A stretch of 64,000 nucleotides of DNA from Agroathelia rolfsii. Taxonomy: Eukaryota; Basidiomycota; Agaricomycetes; Amylocorticiales; Amylocorticiaceae. A program made the position numbers and the translations under genes. Shown here one piece after another: positions 1-13,380 of this stretch. The notes beneath the pieces were generated by a model. The model saw only the letters and a program-made list of their open reading frames with translations. It was not told the DNA's origin and ran no database searches. The DNA lies in assembly GCA_018343915.1 (NCBI GenBank), contig JABRWF010000004.1, positions 2,790,001 to 2,854,000 of the forward strand, written 5' to 3'. The stretch's first letter is position 1. Every line of letters begins with the position of its first letter.

Positions 1-1585
1 GGTGGACAAATTGCCCTGTTTGTGATTTTTGGGTCGCTTTTATAGGCAAATCTAAGAATATCATTAGATGTTTACAACATGCAGCTCTCGAATGAGCCTG
101 CAGAAGCTTTAGCATCGCGTCTGATTGCGGATAGCAACGGGGCATTTGCTATGGTTGGCTTCTGCTCAGGTGGATCTGAAGCAGTCGAAGGTGTCATCAA
201 ACTGGCCAAACAGGTGCAGATGTTCACGGTATTCATTGAATAACACTCAACTCACTATTTAATATCTCAAAAGTATTATCACGAGATAGGACAACCCCAA
301 AGGCGCAATTTCATTGCTCGTCAACTTTCATATCATGGAAACACCGTCTCTACACTAGCTCTTGCGTATCATCCAGCAAGACGAGCCCCCTACGCAGAAA
401 TTCTCGATGATCATACATTCCATCACGTATCTCCAGCTTATGCAGCACGATTCCAGAAACCTGACGAAACTGAAGAGCAATATGTTGAGAGACTTCGACA
501 AGAATTAGAGGATAAATTCATTGCTCTTGGTCCTGATACCGTTATTGGATGTATGCGCACAAATTCGCTCTACAAATTGTCTGCGATGACTTTACTAATA
601 AATTTCTTCAAGTCATCGCCGAAACTGTTGTAGGTGCAACAACTGGGGCTGTGCCCGCACCAAAGGGCTACTTTAAGGCCATGAAATCTGTTTGTGACAA
701 GTATGGAGCCCTTTTCATGCTCGACGAGGTCATGTCTGGAATGGGTCGTAGGTCTTGTTGTCTAATCTGGTGTTCTTCTGAAAAGATTGATGATGCGATC
801 TTTTGCATAGGCATGGGCACGCTGCATGCTTGGGAATCGTTTGGTGATGGTGTAGCACCAGATCTTCAGTCCGTCGCAAAAGGACTCGGTGGAGGGTTTG
901 TCATTATAATAATCCTGAATATCTCTTATGCAGGCTTACGGATTGACCTATGTTAGATATGCATCCATTGGCGCTATTCTCATGTCCCAGAAAGTCGTGG
1001 ACGGAGTTCGCAGTGGATCAGGATTCTGGAAACACGGACATACGTATGTGTATTCTATCAATATATTCTTGCTTCCCCAACATGACCTCATATATTTGTG
1101 TACGTAGGTATCAGGGCCATCCATTAGCCTGCGCCGCATCTCTCGCAGTCCAGGACGTCATCAAATCTCAGGACCTGCTGGCCAACTGCCGAAAGCAGGG
1201 TGCTTACTTATCCGAACTGTTAAGACACCGCCTCACATCTCCGAATGCACCTGCGGCGCCTTACGTATTTGACATCCGTGGTGGAGGACTCTTCTGGGGG
1301 ATAGAATTCGATTTTGAAACATCCGCCGCCGAGGCTGCTAGCGCCGGAAAACTTGACAGTCAAATTGCCGGATCATTTGCTATGCATGTACAAGCTCGCG
1401 CATTGGAGAACGGACTGGTTATTATGGGCTTCACGGGTGGATCAGACCTCACTGGGACCAAGGGTAGTCACTGTTTACTATGCCCGGCGTATTCGGTCAC
1501 AAAGGAGGAAGTGGAGAAGATTGTCGACTTATTCATTCGGAGCGTAGAGGAGGTTTTGGTTACTGCTCAGCAGTCTAGGAATTGA
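1..1585 (+). CDS. Class III (PLP-dependent) aminotransferase, 5' end missing
   Basis: Seen: spliced exons read SNGAFAMVGFCSGGSEAVEG, then a central block with FMLDEVMSGMGR, then SVAKGLGGG joined across an intron (about 896-958) to YASIGAILMSQKVVDG, then FWKHGHTYQ joined across a second intron to GHPLACAASLAV. These are the pyridoxal-phosphate motifs of the class III aminotransferase family: the Asp of LDEV contacts the cofactor pyridine ring and the Lys of VAKGLG (codon 879-881) should form the Schiff base. The family moves an amino group from an amine or omega-amino acid to a keto acid; substrate cannot be told from sequence. The C-terminal end is complete, with a TGA at 1583-1585. The N-terminal part lies left of the window. 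At least five short introns are needed. It converges on the SWC2 gene, with 90 bp between stop codons. Confidence 0.9.
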
Positions 1586-1675
1586 TCAGTGCGGAGAAAC
1601 CGAAGGTATCATGGACGAATTCGTTAACAAGGTAAATATACATGTAATGAGCGGATAGAATGAAAACAAGAAGAG

Positions 1676-3292
1676 TTACTCTCGAGATACATAGCAACCC
1701 TGCTCGGGGCTCCAGATGAAGTCATGAGATAGCAGTCGGGTGAGTGTCTGATAAGCATGAGTATTTGCAAAGTGTACACCGGTCCGTGGATCGATATACT
1801 TGGCTGGAAGACCTGTCAATGCACATGTATTCCTGGGGCGGCCTATCAGGAATATATGAATACTCGAAATAAATCCAAGAAAAGATTGATTTACTTAGGG
1901 GCCTTCCTTTTCCTACATAGATGCGAAGTTCATCCCAACGAACATGGTCTCCAAAGAGGGCCTCCATCGTTTGACGCCAGTTAGGCTTTCTCGTGTCCTC
2001 GGATTGGGAAAGTTCGTGCACGAGATAATTTTTGGCAATTTTTTCCAGTTTTATAGGTGCTGGAGGGGGCGGTGAGGGAGAACGGCGTTGGGAAGGGTCA
2101 TCTGGTGCAGGATTCAGAAGAAATTGTAGGCTAGACGGGACAGTATCGTGCGGTCTAGAAATTGAAGGAGGGTGTTCCTCGCGAGGTGAAACAGACATCC
2201 AAGGTGCACCGTTGCGCTGAGTATCCATTACTGGTGGAGGCTGCGCCTGGTGTGAGGAATGATGATCCCAAGATGACATCAAAGTGGCCGAGGAATCATT
2301 AGGCGTAGGTATCGGCAATTCTTCGACCTTGCTGATCCAGCGCAAAACAGGCCCTTCAATGCCTTTTCTCACAACTTTTGCCTTTCGTCGCCTTTCTTCT
2401 TCATCTCGAAGATAATTGCGATGATCAATGATGTTTTTTTCCTCCATATCAAGGGCTCGCTGGATCAGTTCGGCCTGGGTATATTTCCGTTCTTCGGTCC
2501 TCACTCTTTTGGGCGCCGCAGCCTGTGTGGGAAGTACAATGAACAATGGCTAACAAAACACATAGCTTTCGTCGTACCCGTTTCTCCTCGGCATGTTTCA
2601 ATCTCGTCGCCGTCGCAGAGCTACTCAGCATTGTGTGACTCCTCTTACTGTGTCTCTGTTGAGCCATTGTTGGAATAACTTCCCCAGTTTCCGCATTCGT
2701 GGCCACTCCTAGAGATACACGGCGCGTATTCCTTTTGATGCTTGATTCTCTTGTAGCAAATTTATCCTGAGAAGCATTATTAATCGCTCTTTGAGGGTCG
2801 AAAGTGGCTCTATTTCGTGCATGAGCTGCGGCGGTTGCCCGATTAGCTCGAGTACGAGCAGCCTAAGCTGAACATTCATCAGATGAAGGATGATCAACGA
2901 AGACGGCTTAATATATGGACCTTGCGAATGTTCCTCTCTTCGTCTTGTACGGCCTGTTCTGTATCAAGGTTATCTTGTGTTCCTTCAGCCTCCTCATCGG
3001 TACTTTCAAAGTCTGATTCAAAGATGTCTTCTTGTTCTATTATCTCGCTGTTAAATGGAAGGCATAGCACGAAGCCCACTCGATCTACGCACCTTTGATG
3101 ACGGTAAAATCGACATCGTCTTCGTATATATCCCGAGTTGAACTTTCAAGACTTATTTCTGCGAGAAGTGCACTCATCCTAGATCACGTCATGTACATGG
3201 ATAGTTTTGACTTGGCTAATGATCCTGATTTACCGGTTCCCAGCCGTGCTGCGCCTTGAGCGCCTCGACACCAAAGTTTCTTCATCAGACAT
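1676..3292 (-). CDS. SWC2: YL1/SWC2 family protein, H2A.Z-binding subunit of the SWR1 remodelling complex
   Basis: Seen: the N-terminus reads MSDEETLVSRRSRRSTAGNR, then after an intron RMSALLAEISLES and the acidic DSDFESTDEE-like segment (about 2990-3060). This matches the YL1 N-terminal signature (RRSTAGNR, then an acidic stretch). The C-terminal exon gives AKYIDPRTGVHFANTHAYQ and ends WSPEQGCYVSRE with a TAA at 1676-1678, which is the short YL1_C domain. Known family role: YL1/Swc2/Vps72 binds the histone variant H2A.Z and helps the SWR1 complex deposit it in nucleosomes; it acts in the nucleus. The start at 3292 is chosen because the family motif follows it directly. The middle is Pro/Ser-rich and poorly conserved. 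Intron count (about 5-6) is by eye. It is divergent from the HECT gene. Confidence 0.88.
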
Positions 3293-3941
3293 GATGGACT
3301 AGTTGTAGAGTCCAGGTCAGAAAAGTTGGTTAATAAAACAAGCTCGAGACTTCAGGTGGGACTGGAAAGGCCGTCGCGGTGCGATTGTGCCACTAGCGGC
3401 GTTGCTTCCGAGCCAAGAACTAACAGAAATTACATAATAATTCTGACATTAATCAGAACTGGTAAGCAGGTAGGTATGCTCATAGAATCCTTTTAGCATG
3501 TATGCATGCAGTGTTGCTATTCAAAGAGGTTTTTATAAAAACCGAAACACTATGAATTAATTGTCTAGAGGGCAAAGACGGTAGCTATATAGATCTATAT
3601 AATAATTACGGCAACGGATATAATAGTCAGAAAAGTCTCTACCGGGATAATAATCAGGCCTCCCTACATGGTTGCAGGTATTCTGAGTAAGCAAAAATGA
3701 TCATATCCCACTTTGTCATGACCTGACTCATTTGGGTGAGCACGGACGGAGTCATGATAGATCGTCTTTAGCGGGCGCATTTCGTGAATTCTCGCCAGAA
3801 TGTGCCGGAAACCCAGAAAAGGATTCGGAGCTTGAATGACTTGAGTACGGCGCCCTACCAGACTTGTCCTTGCCCACATCTTGTTCATTGACCGCTATCA
3901 GTCTCCACCCCGTCGAATCGATGGCTTGGGGGATGAACTAA
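3293..3941. promoter_or_regulatory. Divergent intergenic region between SWC2 and the HECT ligase gene
   Basis: About 650 bp without a supported gene. It should hold the promoters of both flanking genes, which point away from each other. Short frames exist (for example on the minus strand at 3664-3888) but show no family resemblance. I see no tRNA and no clear repeat. AT-rich stretches near 3420-3640 include TATATAGATCTATATA (a short palindromic AT run) around 3584-3602. Confidence 0.4.
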
Positions 3942-6900
3942 ATGGACGTAACATCTCACGAACAACAAGAAGCAACCGTAGGCTCAGTTCCGTCAGCACA
4001 TACCCAAACACCATCTTCACCTCATACGCAATCGGCCGAGGCACAGTCGACAGCTACTGCCAGTACCAGCAGCAGACCTCTTCGTACCAGTGCTAGGGTT
4101 AGAGCTGCTAAGCAGAAAAGCGTCGAATCAGCTACATCTTCCACTGCGCCTTCGGCATCAGCCGAATCATCGGCTGCACCCGTCCCTCGTACCACCACAC
4201 ACCAAAGTAAATCTAAGCGAACCCGCGAGACAAGCAAGTCCAAGTCGAAGGAGTCTGGTCCAGAGGAGAGTTTACCACCTGCGAAGAGGTTTGAGCCTTA
4301 AATTTCGGTACTGGTACTCGGTGGCATATGACTCATCTGGTTTGTAGAACACGCCGCGTAGTCAGCGCGCCCTTGACTATCAGCGAACCTATCCCAGATA
4401 CGAAAGGCAAGAAGCGTGCCAATCCAGAACCTGACTCCGAAGAAGAACCGTCATTATCGACAGCATCTGCTAAACGCTCCCGCACTCGCTCCTATTCACT
4501 TCGTTCTCGAGCAGATACATCACTCACCGAACTCCCCGAAATGACTAAGAAGTCCAGGTAATTTGTGCTCACGGTCCTCATTATATCAGCAAGCTTATTC
4601 TATATAGATCATCTGCCGCCAAAGGAAAGGACCCTGTCAAGGCCAAGATGGCGGCCGCCAGCTCATCTAGAATGGTCGATGAAGATCTTGAGATGGCAGA
4701 CCATGCACAAGGAAACGGATCATCTCTCTTAGAGAACATGGCCGAAATGGGGGATGACGACGACGACGACGACGACGATGGACATGGCGAAGGCGACGGA
4801 GACTTGATTGAAGATGATGATCTTAATGAAGACAAAGACGAAAATGATGATGAAACATCTCCTATGGGCTTTTCTTCGGGCGGTCTTCGCGGCCATGGCT
4901 TGAGTATATTTGGCGACTTTAGCCCATTTGGATCTCACATGGTGGGGTTATCCTCGCGATTAAAGACCATGTTGAACAACATCAAGATGACTGCTGATCC
5001 CACAACGCGTCTTCTGACTCTACAAGAGTTGAGCGAACTTCTTAGCATCAGCACCGAGGATACGTTGGCCGGCTCGTTCCAAGTCGAACAATTCGCTAGA
5101 GAGCTTGTCAGGATTCTCGGTGGGCGAGGAGCTTCAGATGATGAAGATGACGACGATGAAGGAGAGCCACAAGATGAAGATGCTGCACTCGCTGCTGCTC
5201 TATCACTCTCTAGTGGCGATGCTTTTGCAGGTGATGAAAATCTTGAAGCCCAAGTCCTAGCTTGCCGCTGCCTCGCCAATCTCATGGAGGCCTTACCTGG
5301 TGTTGCTCATACGGTCGTGTATCACGGTGCAATACCCGTGCTATGCAGTAAGCTCATCGAAATATCATATATTGATCTCGCAGAGCAGACTCTCAGCGTA
5401 AGCCGTCTGCTCTCGAATCGTTGTCTGTGCATTGACTTACACTGCTTCAGACATTGGAAAAAATATCAGAGGAATTCCCCAGCGCTATTGTTCGTGAGGG
5501 TGGCCTTGCAGCTCTCCTTAACTATCTAGATTTCTTCTCCATTGCCGTACAACGAACCGCTCTCCAGGCTGCCGCCAATTGCTGTCGTAATCTATCATCC
5601 GAGCAGTTTGGCATGATTCAGGCAGTTTGGCCCATAATCCGGAATTGCCTTACCTATAGCGATCAACGTTTGGTGGAGTTTGCTTGTGTATGTGTGATCC
5701 GTGTTATAGATTCCTATCATCGCTCGTCCGTTGGACATCTGGAGCAGCTGGTCGACAAAGAACTCATTCAAGCAGTGAACACCCTCCTGCTTCCTGCTGG
5801 CGGATCGCCCTTGATCGCTGCCAATACGTATACACTCCTTTTAAAGGCATTGGCTACAAGCATCCGTGCAAGCCCCAAAATTGCGATTGTACTGCTCGAG
5901 GCGGATATCGTCAATACTGTCTATCAAATTTTGACAGGTGTTTTGCCTCCTTCTGATGCCGATGAAGAGCAAGGTGACGCTGCCGGTGGTCAGGGGCTTG
6001 GTGGAGGACTAGCGGACATGACCGTCATGGAAAATCTTGCCCATAGACCCAAGGATCAAGTCGAGGAAACACTTGGACTCGTTTCTGATTTGATGCCACC
6101 ACTACCCAAAGGTAACAGTTTCATTCATTTTTTATTTCTGACCAACTAACCTGCTTCTATTTGTAGATGGTGTTTTTGACTACAAAGGCTACACGGAGAA
6201 ATCGCTTGCACGAATGATCAAAGCTAAATCCAAAGCAGAGCGCGCAGCAGCCCGACAGTCACAAGCAGCTGTGCAGACGACTGTCGCACCTGAGACTGTC
6301 GCCCTCTCTTCAGCGGCTCAGGCATCTGTAGAGACTTTGCATGAAGACGTCCCCTCTCAAGAAGCCTCCGCTGCACCTACCCCGGACCACGAGGCCGGTT
6401 CTCCCATTGCGACAGAGTCACCCCCTCAGCCGGAACACTCGTTGGACCGAACCGAGCTTTTGCGTTCTAACATAGCAATTGTCAAAAAATTCATGACTCT
6501 CATAGTCCCGATCCTCATCGATGTTTATGCTGCTAGCGTCATCACGCCTGTCAGAATCAGAACACTGACCGGGATCCTGAAAGCGGTCAGCTTCTTAGAG
6601 CCTGTTGACATAAAACAAGTTCTTCATGTGGGTCACGGTTACTGTCATTTCTCTATCATTTCCGTGGCTGATTCCTATGATTTAGCTTGTGCCCGTTGCC
6701 AGCTTTATATCGTCCATCCTGTCATCTAAGGACCATCCTTCCCTTGTCATAGGGGGGCTTCAGTTGACCGAACTGCTGCTCGCGAAACTTCCGGCCGAAT
6801 ACAAGTCCGCGTTCCGTCGGGAGGGAGTATTTTTTGAGATCGATGCTTTCGCAAGCCGCGATCTCTCGGTAAAGACAAAAGAGAAGGACAAGGGCCAAGA

Positions 6901-9900
6901 GGAAGCTCTACCGGAGGTATTGCCACCTATCTTACCTCCTCCGCTGTCTGTTGCCAGTATCCCTGGTTTCAGGAAGATTGCCTCGCTTTCACTGGATCCA
7001 GAGGATGCCATAACCCTCCGCGCGCGCGTTATTAAATTCCGGTACATTACTGACAATGATGGCGTTAATGAGGATGGTTCTTTCGAGTCTCTGAAAAATC
7101 TTGTCGGACGGCTGGGATCTCTCCAAGCCGACGAGGCATCCATTTCATCCACTCTGAAGAGCGTAGCAGACCTATTTGCTTCCCCTCAGACGTCAATCTC
7201 GAGCTTCGAGCTTCTGCAGAGTGGGCTGATGGATAGTCTTCTTCAATATTTCACTAACCAGGATGCGGCCGGTATGTCCTTCATTCACTTTCTTAATTTA
7301 CGTTGGTTAAATCCTCCCAGTGCCACTCGAGAAACGACAAGAGCTTTTATTGGAAGCCTTCACTTCCAGAAGGACAAAAGCCCCCGATGGAGCTCAAACA
7401 CCTCTCGCTGTGTTTGTCAAGAAACTTCAGGAAAGTCTTACCAGGATGGAACCGTACGAAGTCGTTACCGTGGCCCAAGGAAGCGATGGTTCGGTTTTTC
7501 AAATCCATTCTTTCGAATATACTCTCAAAAATTTGAAACAGACTCCAAACGTAGCTCTCCTTCGCTTTTGGCTAGGCAGCTTCGACTCCGACTCTCTGCC
7601 GGTGAAGATTCCGACATACCCAAGAACCTGCAAAATATCGTCGTATCCATTCATGCCATTGCTACCTTCCAAGCACTTCACGACTACTTGCGTCCTCGGG
7701 TTGCTGGTGTTATGTCTGGTGGATCTCGACTTTCTAGCATGCTTGCTGCCCTTGCGGCTCATGGGTATGCATCCGGTTCATCAAGGGCAAGTCTTGAGGA
7801 AGCGGTAGCGGCAGCGCAACAAGCTATGTCAGGTGGCTCCCTTTCGTCTACATCAGCCCCAGCAGTCCCTCGGCCTGAGCCCACAGAGTCCGAAGTACCC
7901 AAACGACGCCGTAGTCTCCGTCTAAGTGCAAAACAAGGCGGAAGCTCTGCCGATAACGGACAACAGACTGGGGATGTTGGGACTAGCCCGCCAAGCAACG
8001 ACGCTGCACCGGCCACTTCGTCAACAGTGGATGCCCCCATCGCTCAGGAATCCGCTTCAACTGCCGCAGCCGGAAATTCACTTCTGGAAGATCACCGAGA
8101 TACATTCGAGGAGGCAGACTTCACTGATAACGAGGTTGATGCAGAGGTTAGTCCATGGTATGGCATATTTACGCATATCTCATATCAAACCACGCAGGTT
8201 TTCGAGGATGATATGGATCCTGACACGTCCATCCATGAGAAAACAATCAGCCTCAACGTTGAAGAAGGTCAATTTAATTGACGACCTCTATAAATCACCA
8301 AGCTCTAATGCACCGTCTAGGAAGCTCTAAGGTGGTTGCACAAACGCCTGAAGGGACTCGAGTGGGCACGCCTAGCGCATCCAGTGGACCTACAGCTGCT
8401 GCTGCTCGCCGCTCGCTGCAACCTCGGTCATCCTACGCCGCCGCACTCAAAGCCAAACCGAGTGACTGGCATCTGCAATTCTCCATGGACGATCACATTT
8501 TGCCCTTGGATCTGACTATCTATGGAGCGATTCATCAGCACGAGATGCGCAAGAAATCTGGACCAGCACTTTCTGGCCTCTTCTGGCAAGGCATATATAC
8601 CATCACTTTCAAGAAGGTCTCAGGCCCAGCGCCCTCGCCTGAAGGTAAGCGTCTTATCTGGCTCCAACATGGCAAAAACTTACAATTGCTTAGTCGTAGG
8701 TGATGGACTTGATTCATCTACCAGATCGCGTTCACCTAAACTGTTATCGACGTCTCTATCTGAGGATGCCCCGCATTCCAAGATTCTAAAATTGCTTAGG
8801 GTGTTACATCAGCTCAACGTGACGGAAAGCGAAAAGACAGCTTACCATGGCGAGAGTCGGGCGCTACCAGAATCTACTTTTGTGAACAACAAATTGTCTG
8901 CCAAGCTCACGAGACAGCTCGAGGAAACTATGATTGTTGCCAGGTTGGTTGTAGTTTTGTTTGTTTCCCTTATCTCTCATTTAACATTTACACCATTTTA
9001 GCTCTTGCCTCCCAGACTGGGCACTGGATTTACCTCAACACTTCCCATTCCTCTTCCCATTCGCGACGCGCTATAATTTCTTGCAGTCGACTTCGTTTGG
9101 CTATGCACGTCTTATCTTGAAATGGCAAAGTCAACAATCTAGAGGACAAGACAACTCGCGACGGGACGAAGGGATTGGGTTCCTTGGTCGGCTTCAGAGG
9201 CAAAAGGTTCGAATCTCCCGCAAACACATTCTGGAATCGGCTGTCAAGGTGTTCGAACTCTACGGCTCGTCTTCGTCTGTCCTTGAAGTGGAGTACTTTG
9301 AAGAAGTTGGCACTGGCTTGGGCCCCACTCTCGAGTTCTATTCCCTTGTCTCCAAGGAGTTTGCGCGTCGAGACCTGAAGCTCTGGAGAGACGCTGATCA
9401 GCTCAAGTCTGGACCGTTTGTGCACCACCCTACAGGATTGTTCCCAGCGCCCATCAGCTCAACAGAAGTTGGCAGTGACGGTGTGCAGTAAGTGGCTCGA
9501 AGTCATCTATCAGTCTAATCTTGTTCAATTGATACTTTCTAGGAAACGCTTGCAATTCTTCAAGGTTATTGGTCAATTCGTAGCCAAGGCCATGCTGGAC
9601 TCCCGAATTATCGATCTCTCCTTCAACAAGATCTTCTTGAAATTGGTTCTTGGAGAGGAAGTACCGCTGACAATTGCGACTCTGAAGGCAGTGGATGAGG
9701 ATCTAGGGAATTCTCTTGCACGGCTTCAACTCCTGGCCGGAGGCAGTGGCGACACTCCAAGTGACAAGGTCAGCCTTATGATCTTGAGGTTGTATAGCGG
9801 TTAGGCTCATTTCTCACACAGCTTTTCCGCAAGACTGCCTTAGTTGAAGGAACGTCGATCGACGATCTTGCATTGGATTTTACGATTCCCGGCTATGATA

Positions 9901-10651
9901 TCGAGCTCTATGTAAGCAATGACCTAAAAAGACATAGAACATCTTCTGATTGCCTTGTTGCTCCAGCCTGGCAGCCGTAATATTGCGGTTACCCAAGACA
10001 ATGTTCACGATTACATCCGCATGGTTCTCGATTCTATCCTAGGCACTGGCGCTCAATTATCAGCAAAGGCATTCCGTGAAGGGTTCTCCAAAGTCTTCCC
10101 GATTTCGGAGCTGCGTGCCTTCTCGGCAGACGAACTTGTGATGCTCTTTGGTAACACCGATGAGGACTGGAGCATTGAGAGTATGTATCATTTCTCAAGA
10201 GAAACCTCGAATCTGAGTTAACCGAATGCTGTTTGCCCCAGCCCTGAGTGAAGTTGTCAAGGCCGATCACGGGTTCAACCCCGACAGCCGTGCTATACAC
10301 GAACTCATTGAGGTTATGGCTGCCTACGATCTGCCAACGCGTCGAGACTTCCTGCAGTTCATCTCAGGCTCTCCCAAGTTACCCATCGGCGGTAAGTTTT
10401 TTTTTTTGTATCAATTGCTACAGTAGTCAGACGGTTGATAATATTCCCACTCAGGCTTCAGAGGATTGAATCCACCACTGACGGTGGTACGCAAGCCCCA
10501 CGAGGCCCCGCTGACCGCGGACGACTACCTACCTAGCGTGATGACGTGCGTGAACTACTTGAAGCTGCCGGAATACAGCAGCAAGGACATCATGCGCGAA
10601 AAGCTCCGCACCGCAATGAAGGAAGGCGTGGGCAGTTTCCATCTGTCATAA
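3942..10651 (+). CDS. UFD4: HECT-type E3 ubiquitin ligase of the UFD4/TRIP12 family
   Basis: Seen: a Ser/Thr/Arg-rich N-terminus, a very acidic segment, then ARM-type helices (exons at about 4950-6110, including [12 protein letters not shown] and [16 protein letters not shown]), a long linker, and a C-terminal HECT domain from about 9230 ([69 protein letters not shown]). The end reads [18 protein letters not shown] and GSFHLS with TAA at 10651. The Cys codon at 10547-10549 in [10 protein letters not shown] is the expected ubiquitin-accepting cysteine. Known role: UFD4/TRIP12 ligases act in the ubiquitin-fusion degradation and related quality-control pathways. The start at 3942 opens the first exon with no earlier in-frame ATG of note. 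More than ten short introns are required. Clearly the longest gene in the window. Confidence 0.93.
4754..4780 (+). repeat. GAC microsatellite coding for poly-aspartate in UFD4
   Basis: A run of GAC/GAT codons gives nine consecutive Asp residues inside the acidic region of the HECT gene. Acidic runs are common ahead of the ARM repeats in this family, so the repeat is probably tolerated as protein-coding low complexity. Its length may vary among strains. Confidence 0.85.
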
Positions 10652-11303
10652 AGCACACACACACAGAACAGACATTATAGGTACAAGAAAGCAGAGAGAG
10701 ATAGCATGTTCCAATCATCATTGATATTTTTGTAATAGTAACCACTATCCCATAACAGTTCCTTTCCTCCTTTTCTTCTTCATTCCCCCCCCCCCCCGGG
10801 TTTCTGGTCTCATCACATATTTAATCTGCAAATTTTTTGACATTCCCTTGGCCTTTCTCCTCTCCTCTTTATGGACGCCAGACAGACATCAGTTCTCCTC
10901 TTCTCCTTGATCTCTCTAAACGCTGAGTTAACTACTGCTAATCTTTTCCTTCTTAGCCGTTCATACGTATGCCCCTATATACAATAGACCTTTACTGATT
11001 GCATATCTTTTGGAACCAACTTGCGTTTAATTTTGAGGATGTTTTGATTTAAAAAGAGAAAAAAAATTCCGAGCGATGGTAATAGTATTCCATAAGAGGG
11101 AAAGTACAGTATGGGAATCCAAAGAAAGAAAGATCAAAGAGAGTAAATGTGGGGTAAGTAGTAGGCGGACAAAATCTACAGAGCAAGCAAAGACATTCCA
11201 CCAGCCAGCTTGGTGCGATGAACGCCTCTAAAGTTTCAAAAGCTTGCTCTCTCGAATCGACAACGAGCCTATATATATATAGGTCAAGGGCTCTCAAACG
11301 AGA
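10652..11303. other. Convergent 3' intergenic region
   Basis: About 650 bp between the stop codons of the HECT gene and the ArfGAP gene, so it holds both 3' UTRs. It contains an (AC)n stretch at about 10654-10664 and a run of 13 C at 10785-10797. No gene, RNA or terminal-repeat structure could be supported. Confidence 0.5.
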
Positions 11304-12819
11304 TCACTTGAAGCTCCCCCATAAATCTCCAAATGCATCATCCTTTTTCTGCTGCTGTGTCGTCGTCGTGGAAGGTGTGCTGGCAAGGGACGAAAACAAG
11401 TCACCACCGCCACCAAAGAGGCTTGCGCCAGCAGCGGGGGCAGGCGCGCCCCACGGGTTGGCACCGCCCAGCGCTGCTTGCTGCGCGGTAACCTGCGGCT
11501 GCGGCTGCGGCTGCATACCACCAAAGCCCCCTGCGAAGCCGAAGGGCTGTTGCTGCTGTGGTTGCTGCTGTGCTGCTGGAGCGCCCCACAAGTTGGATGT
11601 GTTCTGTGCAGCAGCAGGTGCGGACCACCCTGACGAAACGCCCCATGCACCGACGCCGTTGGCGCCCACCATGCTCGTCGTTGGGGAGGATGCAGCGGCA
11701 GCAGCAGCAGCACCACTACCACCACCGAATTGGCCCCACTGGTTCTGCTCAATGCTCATGGTCGGCCGGTGGGCAGTCGGTGGCGGGGCGGAGAAGAGGG
11801 AAAGGATATCGTTCTTGACATCCTTCTTCGCCGGTTGCTGTTGAGGAGGGGGTGTGGCGGCAGGTGCGTGGAAGTCGAGGGAGAATATGTCGTTTTGAGC
11901 TGACGGTGGCGCTGGCGCCGGTGCGGGAGCTGGAGCTGGAGCTGAAACGGGTTGGGAGGACGACGACGACGGCGGCAGCGGCGGGGTTGCACGCGAAAAG
12001 TTGGCTGATAAGAGCGGGTGTGGTTGAGGCTGGCGAGCTGTTGGGGAGGAGGCGGCTGATCTTGACGGTGTTGGGGCTGCTGCCTGACGGGGGGCTGCTG
12101 CTGGCTCGGGTTGTGCTGGGGCTGCCGATGCACTGGTGTCGAGGACGGATGGATCCTGGGGCGGGGGACCGTCCATGGCCCATCGTCTGGATTCGTATTT
12201 GCTACGGATGAACGATTCCATCTTGCTGCAAAAAAAAAAAAAAAACAAGTTAGCCTTTGCTAGGAAAAATGAAGCATTGGTCATATGTACTGTTCGGGGG
12301 GGATATGACCTGGCTTGAGGCGGGCCTCCCAGTAGAGATTGGCGAGATGATTGCCCCACTTGGTGATGCTCTGTGAATGGTTCATGAGGGTTAAGAGAGT
12401 TAGAAATACGCGTGAAAACGGAAGAAGGGTGTGAAGAACTTGCCTGCATTTGTTCGGGCGTCCATACGTCAAGATCGACGGATTTGACTTTACTGATGTG
12501 GGTGCCCATACCACGATGGATGCCAGAGCACCGAATACAGAGAAATACGCCTCTGAGAAAATAACGTTTCGATATGATTTTTCAAACTGTAGCATTTTTT
12601 TCTTTTTTGAGCTTACAGGTTCCATGATGCCCAACGCGGGTCTGTGGAAGAGGGGAAAAAAAAAAGAGTACTGTATGTGAGTTTATCCAGTATTACCCAG
12701 CTATGATGCACGTTACCATTCCGCTTGCAATCAGCACACGTCTTGTTTTCTGGCCTTTTCACCAGCTCGCGCAAAACTTTGGTGTGTCGTTCCGAGGTGG
12801 CCTTGTCTTGTCTCGACAT
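11304..12819 (-). CDS. AGE2: ArfGAP-domain protein, AGE2/SMAP-like
   Basis: Seen: the N-terminus reads [20 protein letters not shown] and KTCADCKRN, then across introns [30 protein letters not shown] and [14 protein letters not shown]. This is the ArfGAP zinc finger (C-x2-C ... C-x2-C) with the catalytic Arg in the GIHRG segment. The second half is Ala/Pro/Gln-rich low complexity with NPWGAP-type and GLF-type patches, ending FGDLWGSFK and TGA at 11304-11306. Known role: ArfGAPs trigger GTP hydrolysis on Arf GTPases during vesicle traffic at trans-Golgi and endosomes. The one-domain layout with a long disordered tail fits AGE2/SMAP better than GCS1 or GLO3. At least four short introns. It is divergent from PRO2. 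Confidence 0.88.
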
Positions 12820-13380
12820 TATTTGGCAACTCTTAGGAGTATGAGGTAGATGATGGAGGAGTGTGCGTGGCCGCTGCCAGTGAAGTCACGGTGCTGGCCC
12901 GGGTGAGTGAAATGACCATCTCCCTTTTTAGGATATTTTACACAGCCACAGAGACAAAAACTAAATCATGCAAGCCATTGATTGCACTCCTGTGCGTGCA
13001 CTATTACGTCGACGATAATGAAAGCGCAGACTTTTTTTTTTTTTTTTTGATCATTTGACTAGGTGTTGCAAAAAAAAAAGAAAATGGCAAGAATTTGCTT
13101 GAAATTGATGACTTGCATCCCATCAAAGCGTTTTATATGCATGAAACTTGCAGCAGCGGTTGTAAGCACCAAATCAGCCGCGGATTCGACACGGAAGTGG
13201 CAATTGGCCTTGTCTTTTATTATTATTATTAACAATTCTCTAGTACAGCAACAGCAGCAGCAGCAGCAGTCATGACTCTGAGTCAGATCCCATTCTATCA
13301 GCTGCAGTTCTCTGCTTCCCACTATCACATCTTGCTACTATAACCTCCTATCTGATATCCGACCAAAATATACGAGTATC
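12820..13380. promoter_or_regulatory. Divergent promoter region between AGE2-like gene and PRO2
   Basis: About 560 bp separating two start codons that face away from each other. It contains a run of 18 T at about 13031-13048, an ATT microsatellite near 13217-13230 and a CAG tract at 13246-13269. There is no supported coding sequence: the short frames here read only low complexity. Confidence 0.5.
13246..13269 (+). repeat. CAG trinucleotide repeat upstream of PRO2
   Basis: CAGCAA followed by six CAG-type units, ending about 110 bp before the PRO2 start codon. It probably lies in the promoter or 5' UTR. Nothing shows that it is translated. Confidence 0.8.

Noticed and set aside
9170..9240. A GGTTCGAATCTC element that looks like a tRNA B box
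   Set aside because: It lies inside the HECT exon, where it encodes KVRISRK in frame. No acceptor stem or anticodon arm can be formed around it.
10268..10285. GGGTTCAACCCC, a second B-box-like sequence
   Set aside because: It is coding sequence of the HECT domain (HGFNPDS) with no matching A box at the right distance.
11218..11844. A 208-codon plus-strand frame opposite the ArfGAP gene
   Set aside because: It is the mirror of Ala/Pro/Gln low-complexity codons on the minus strand. It has Cys/Gly/Ala runs and no conserved content.
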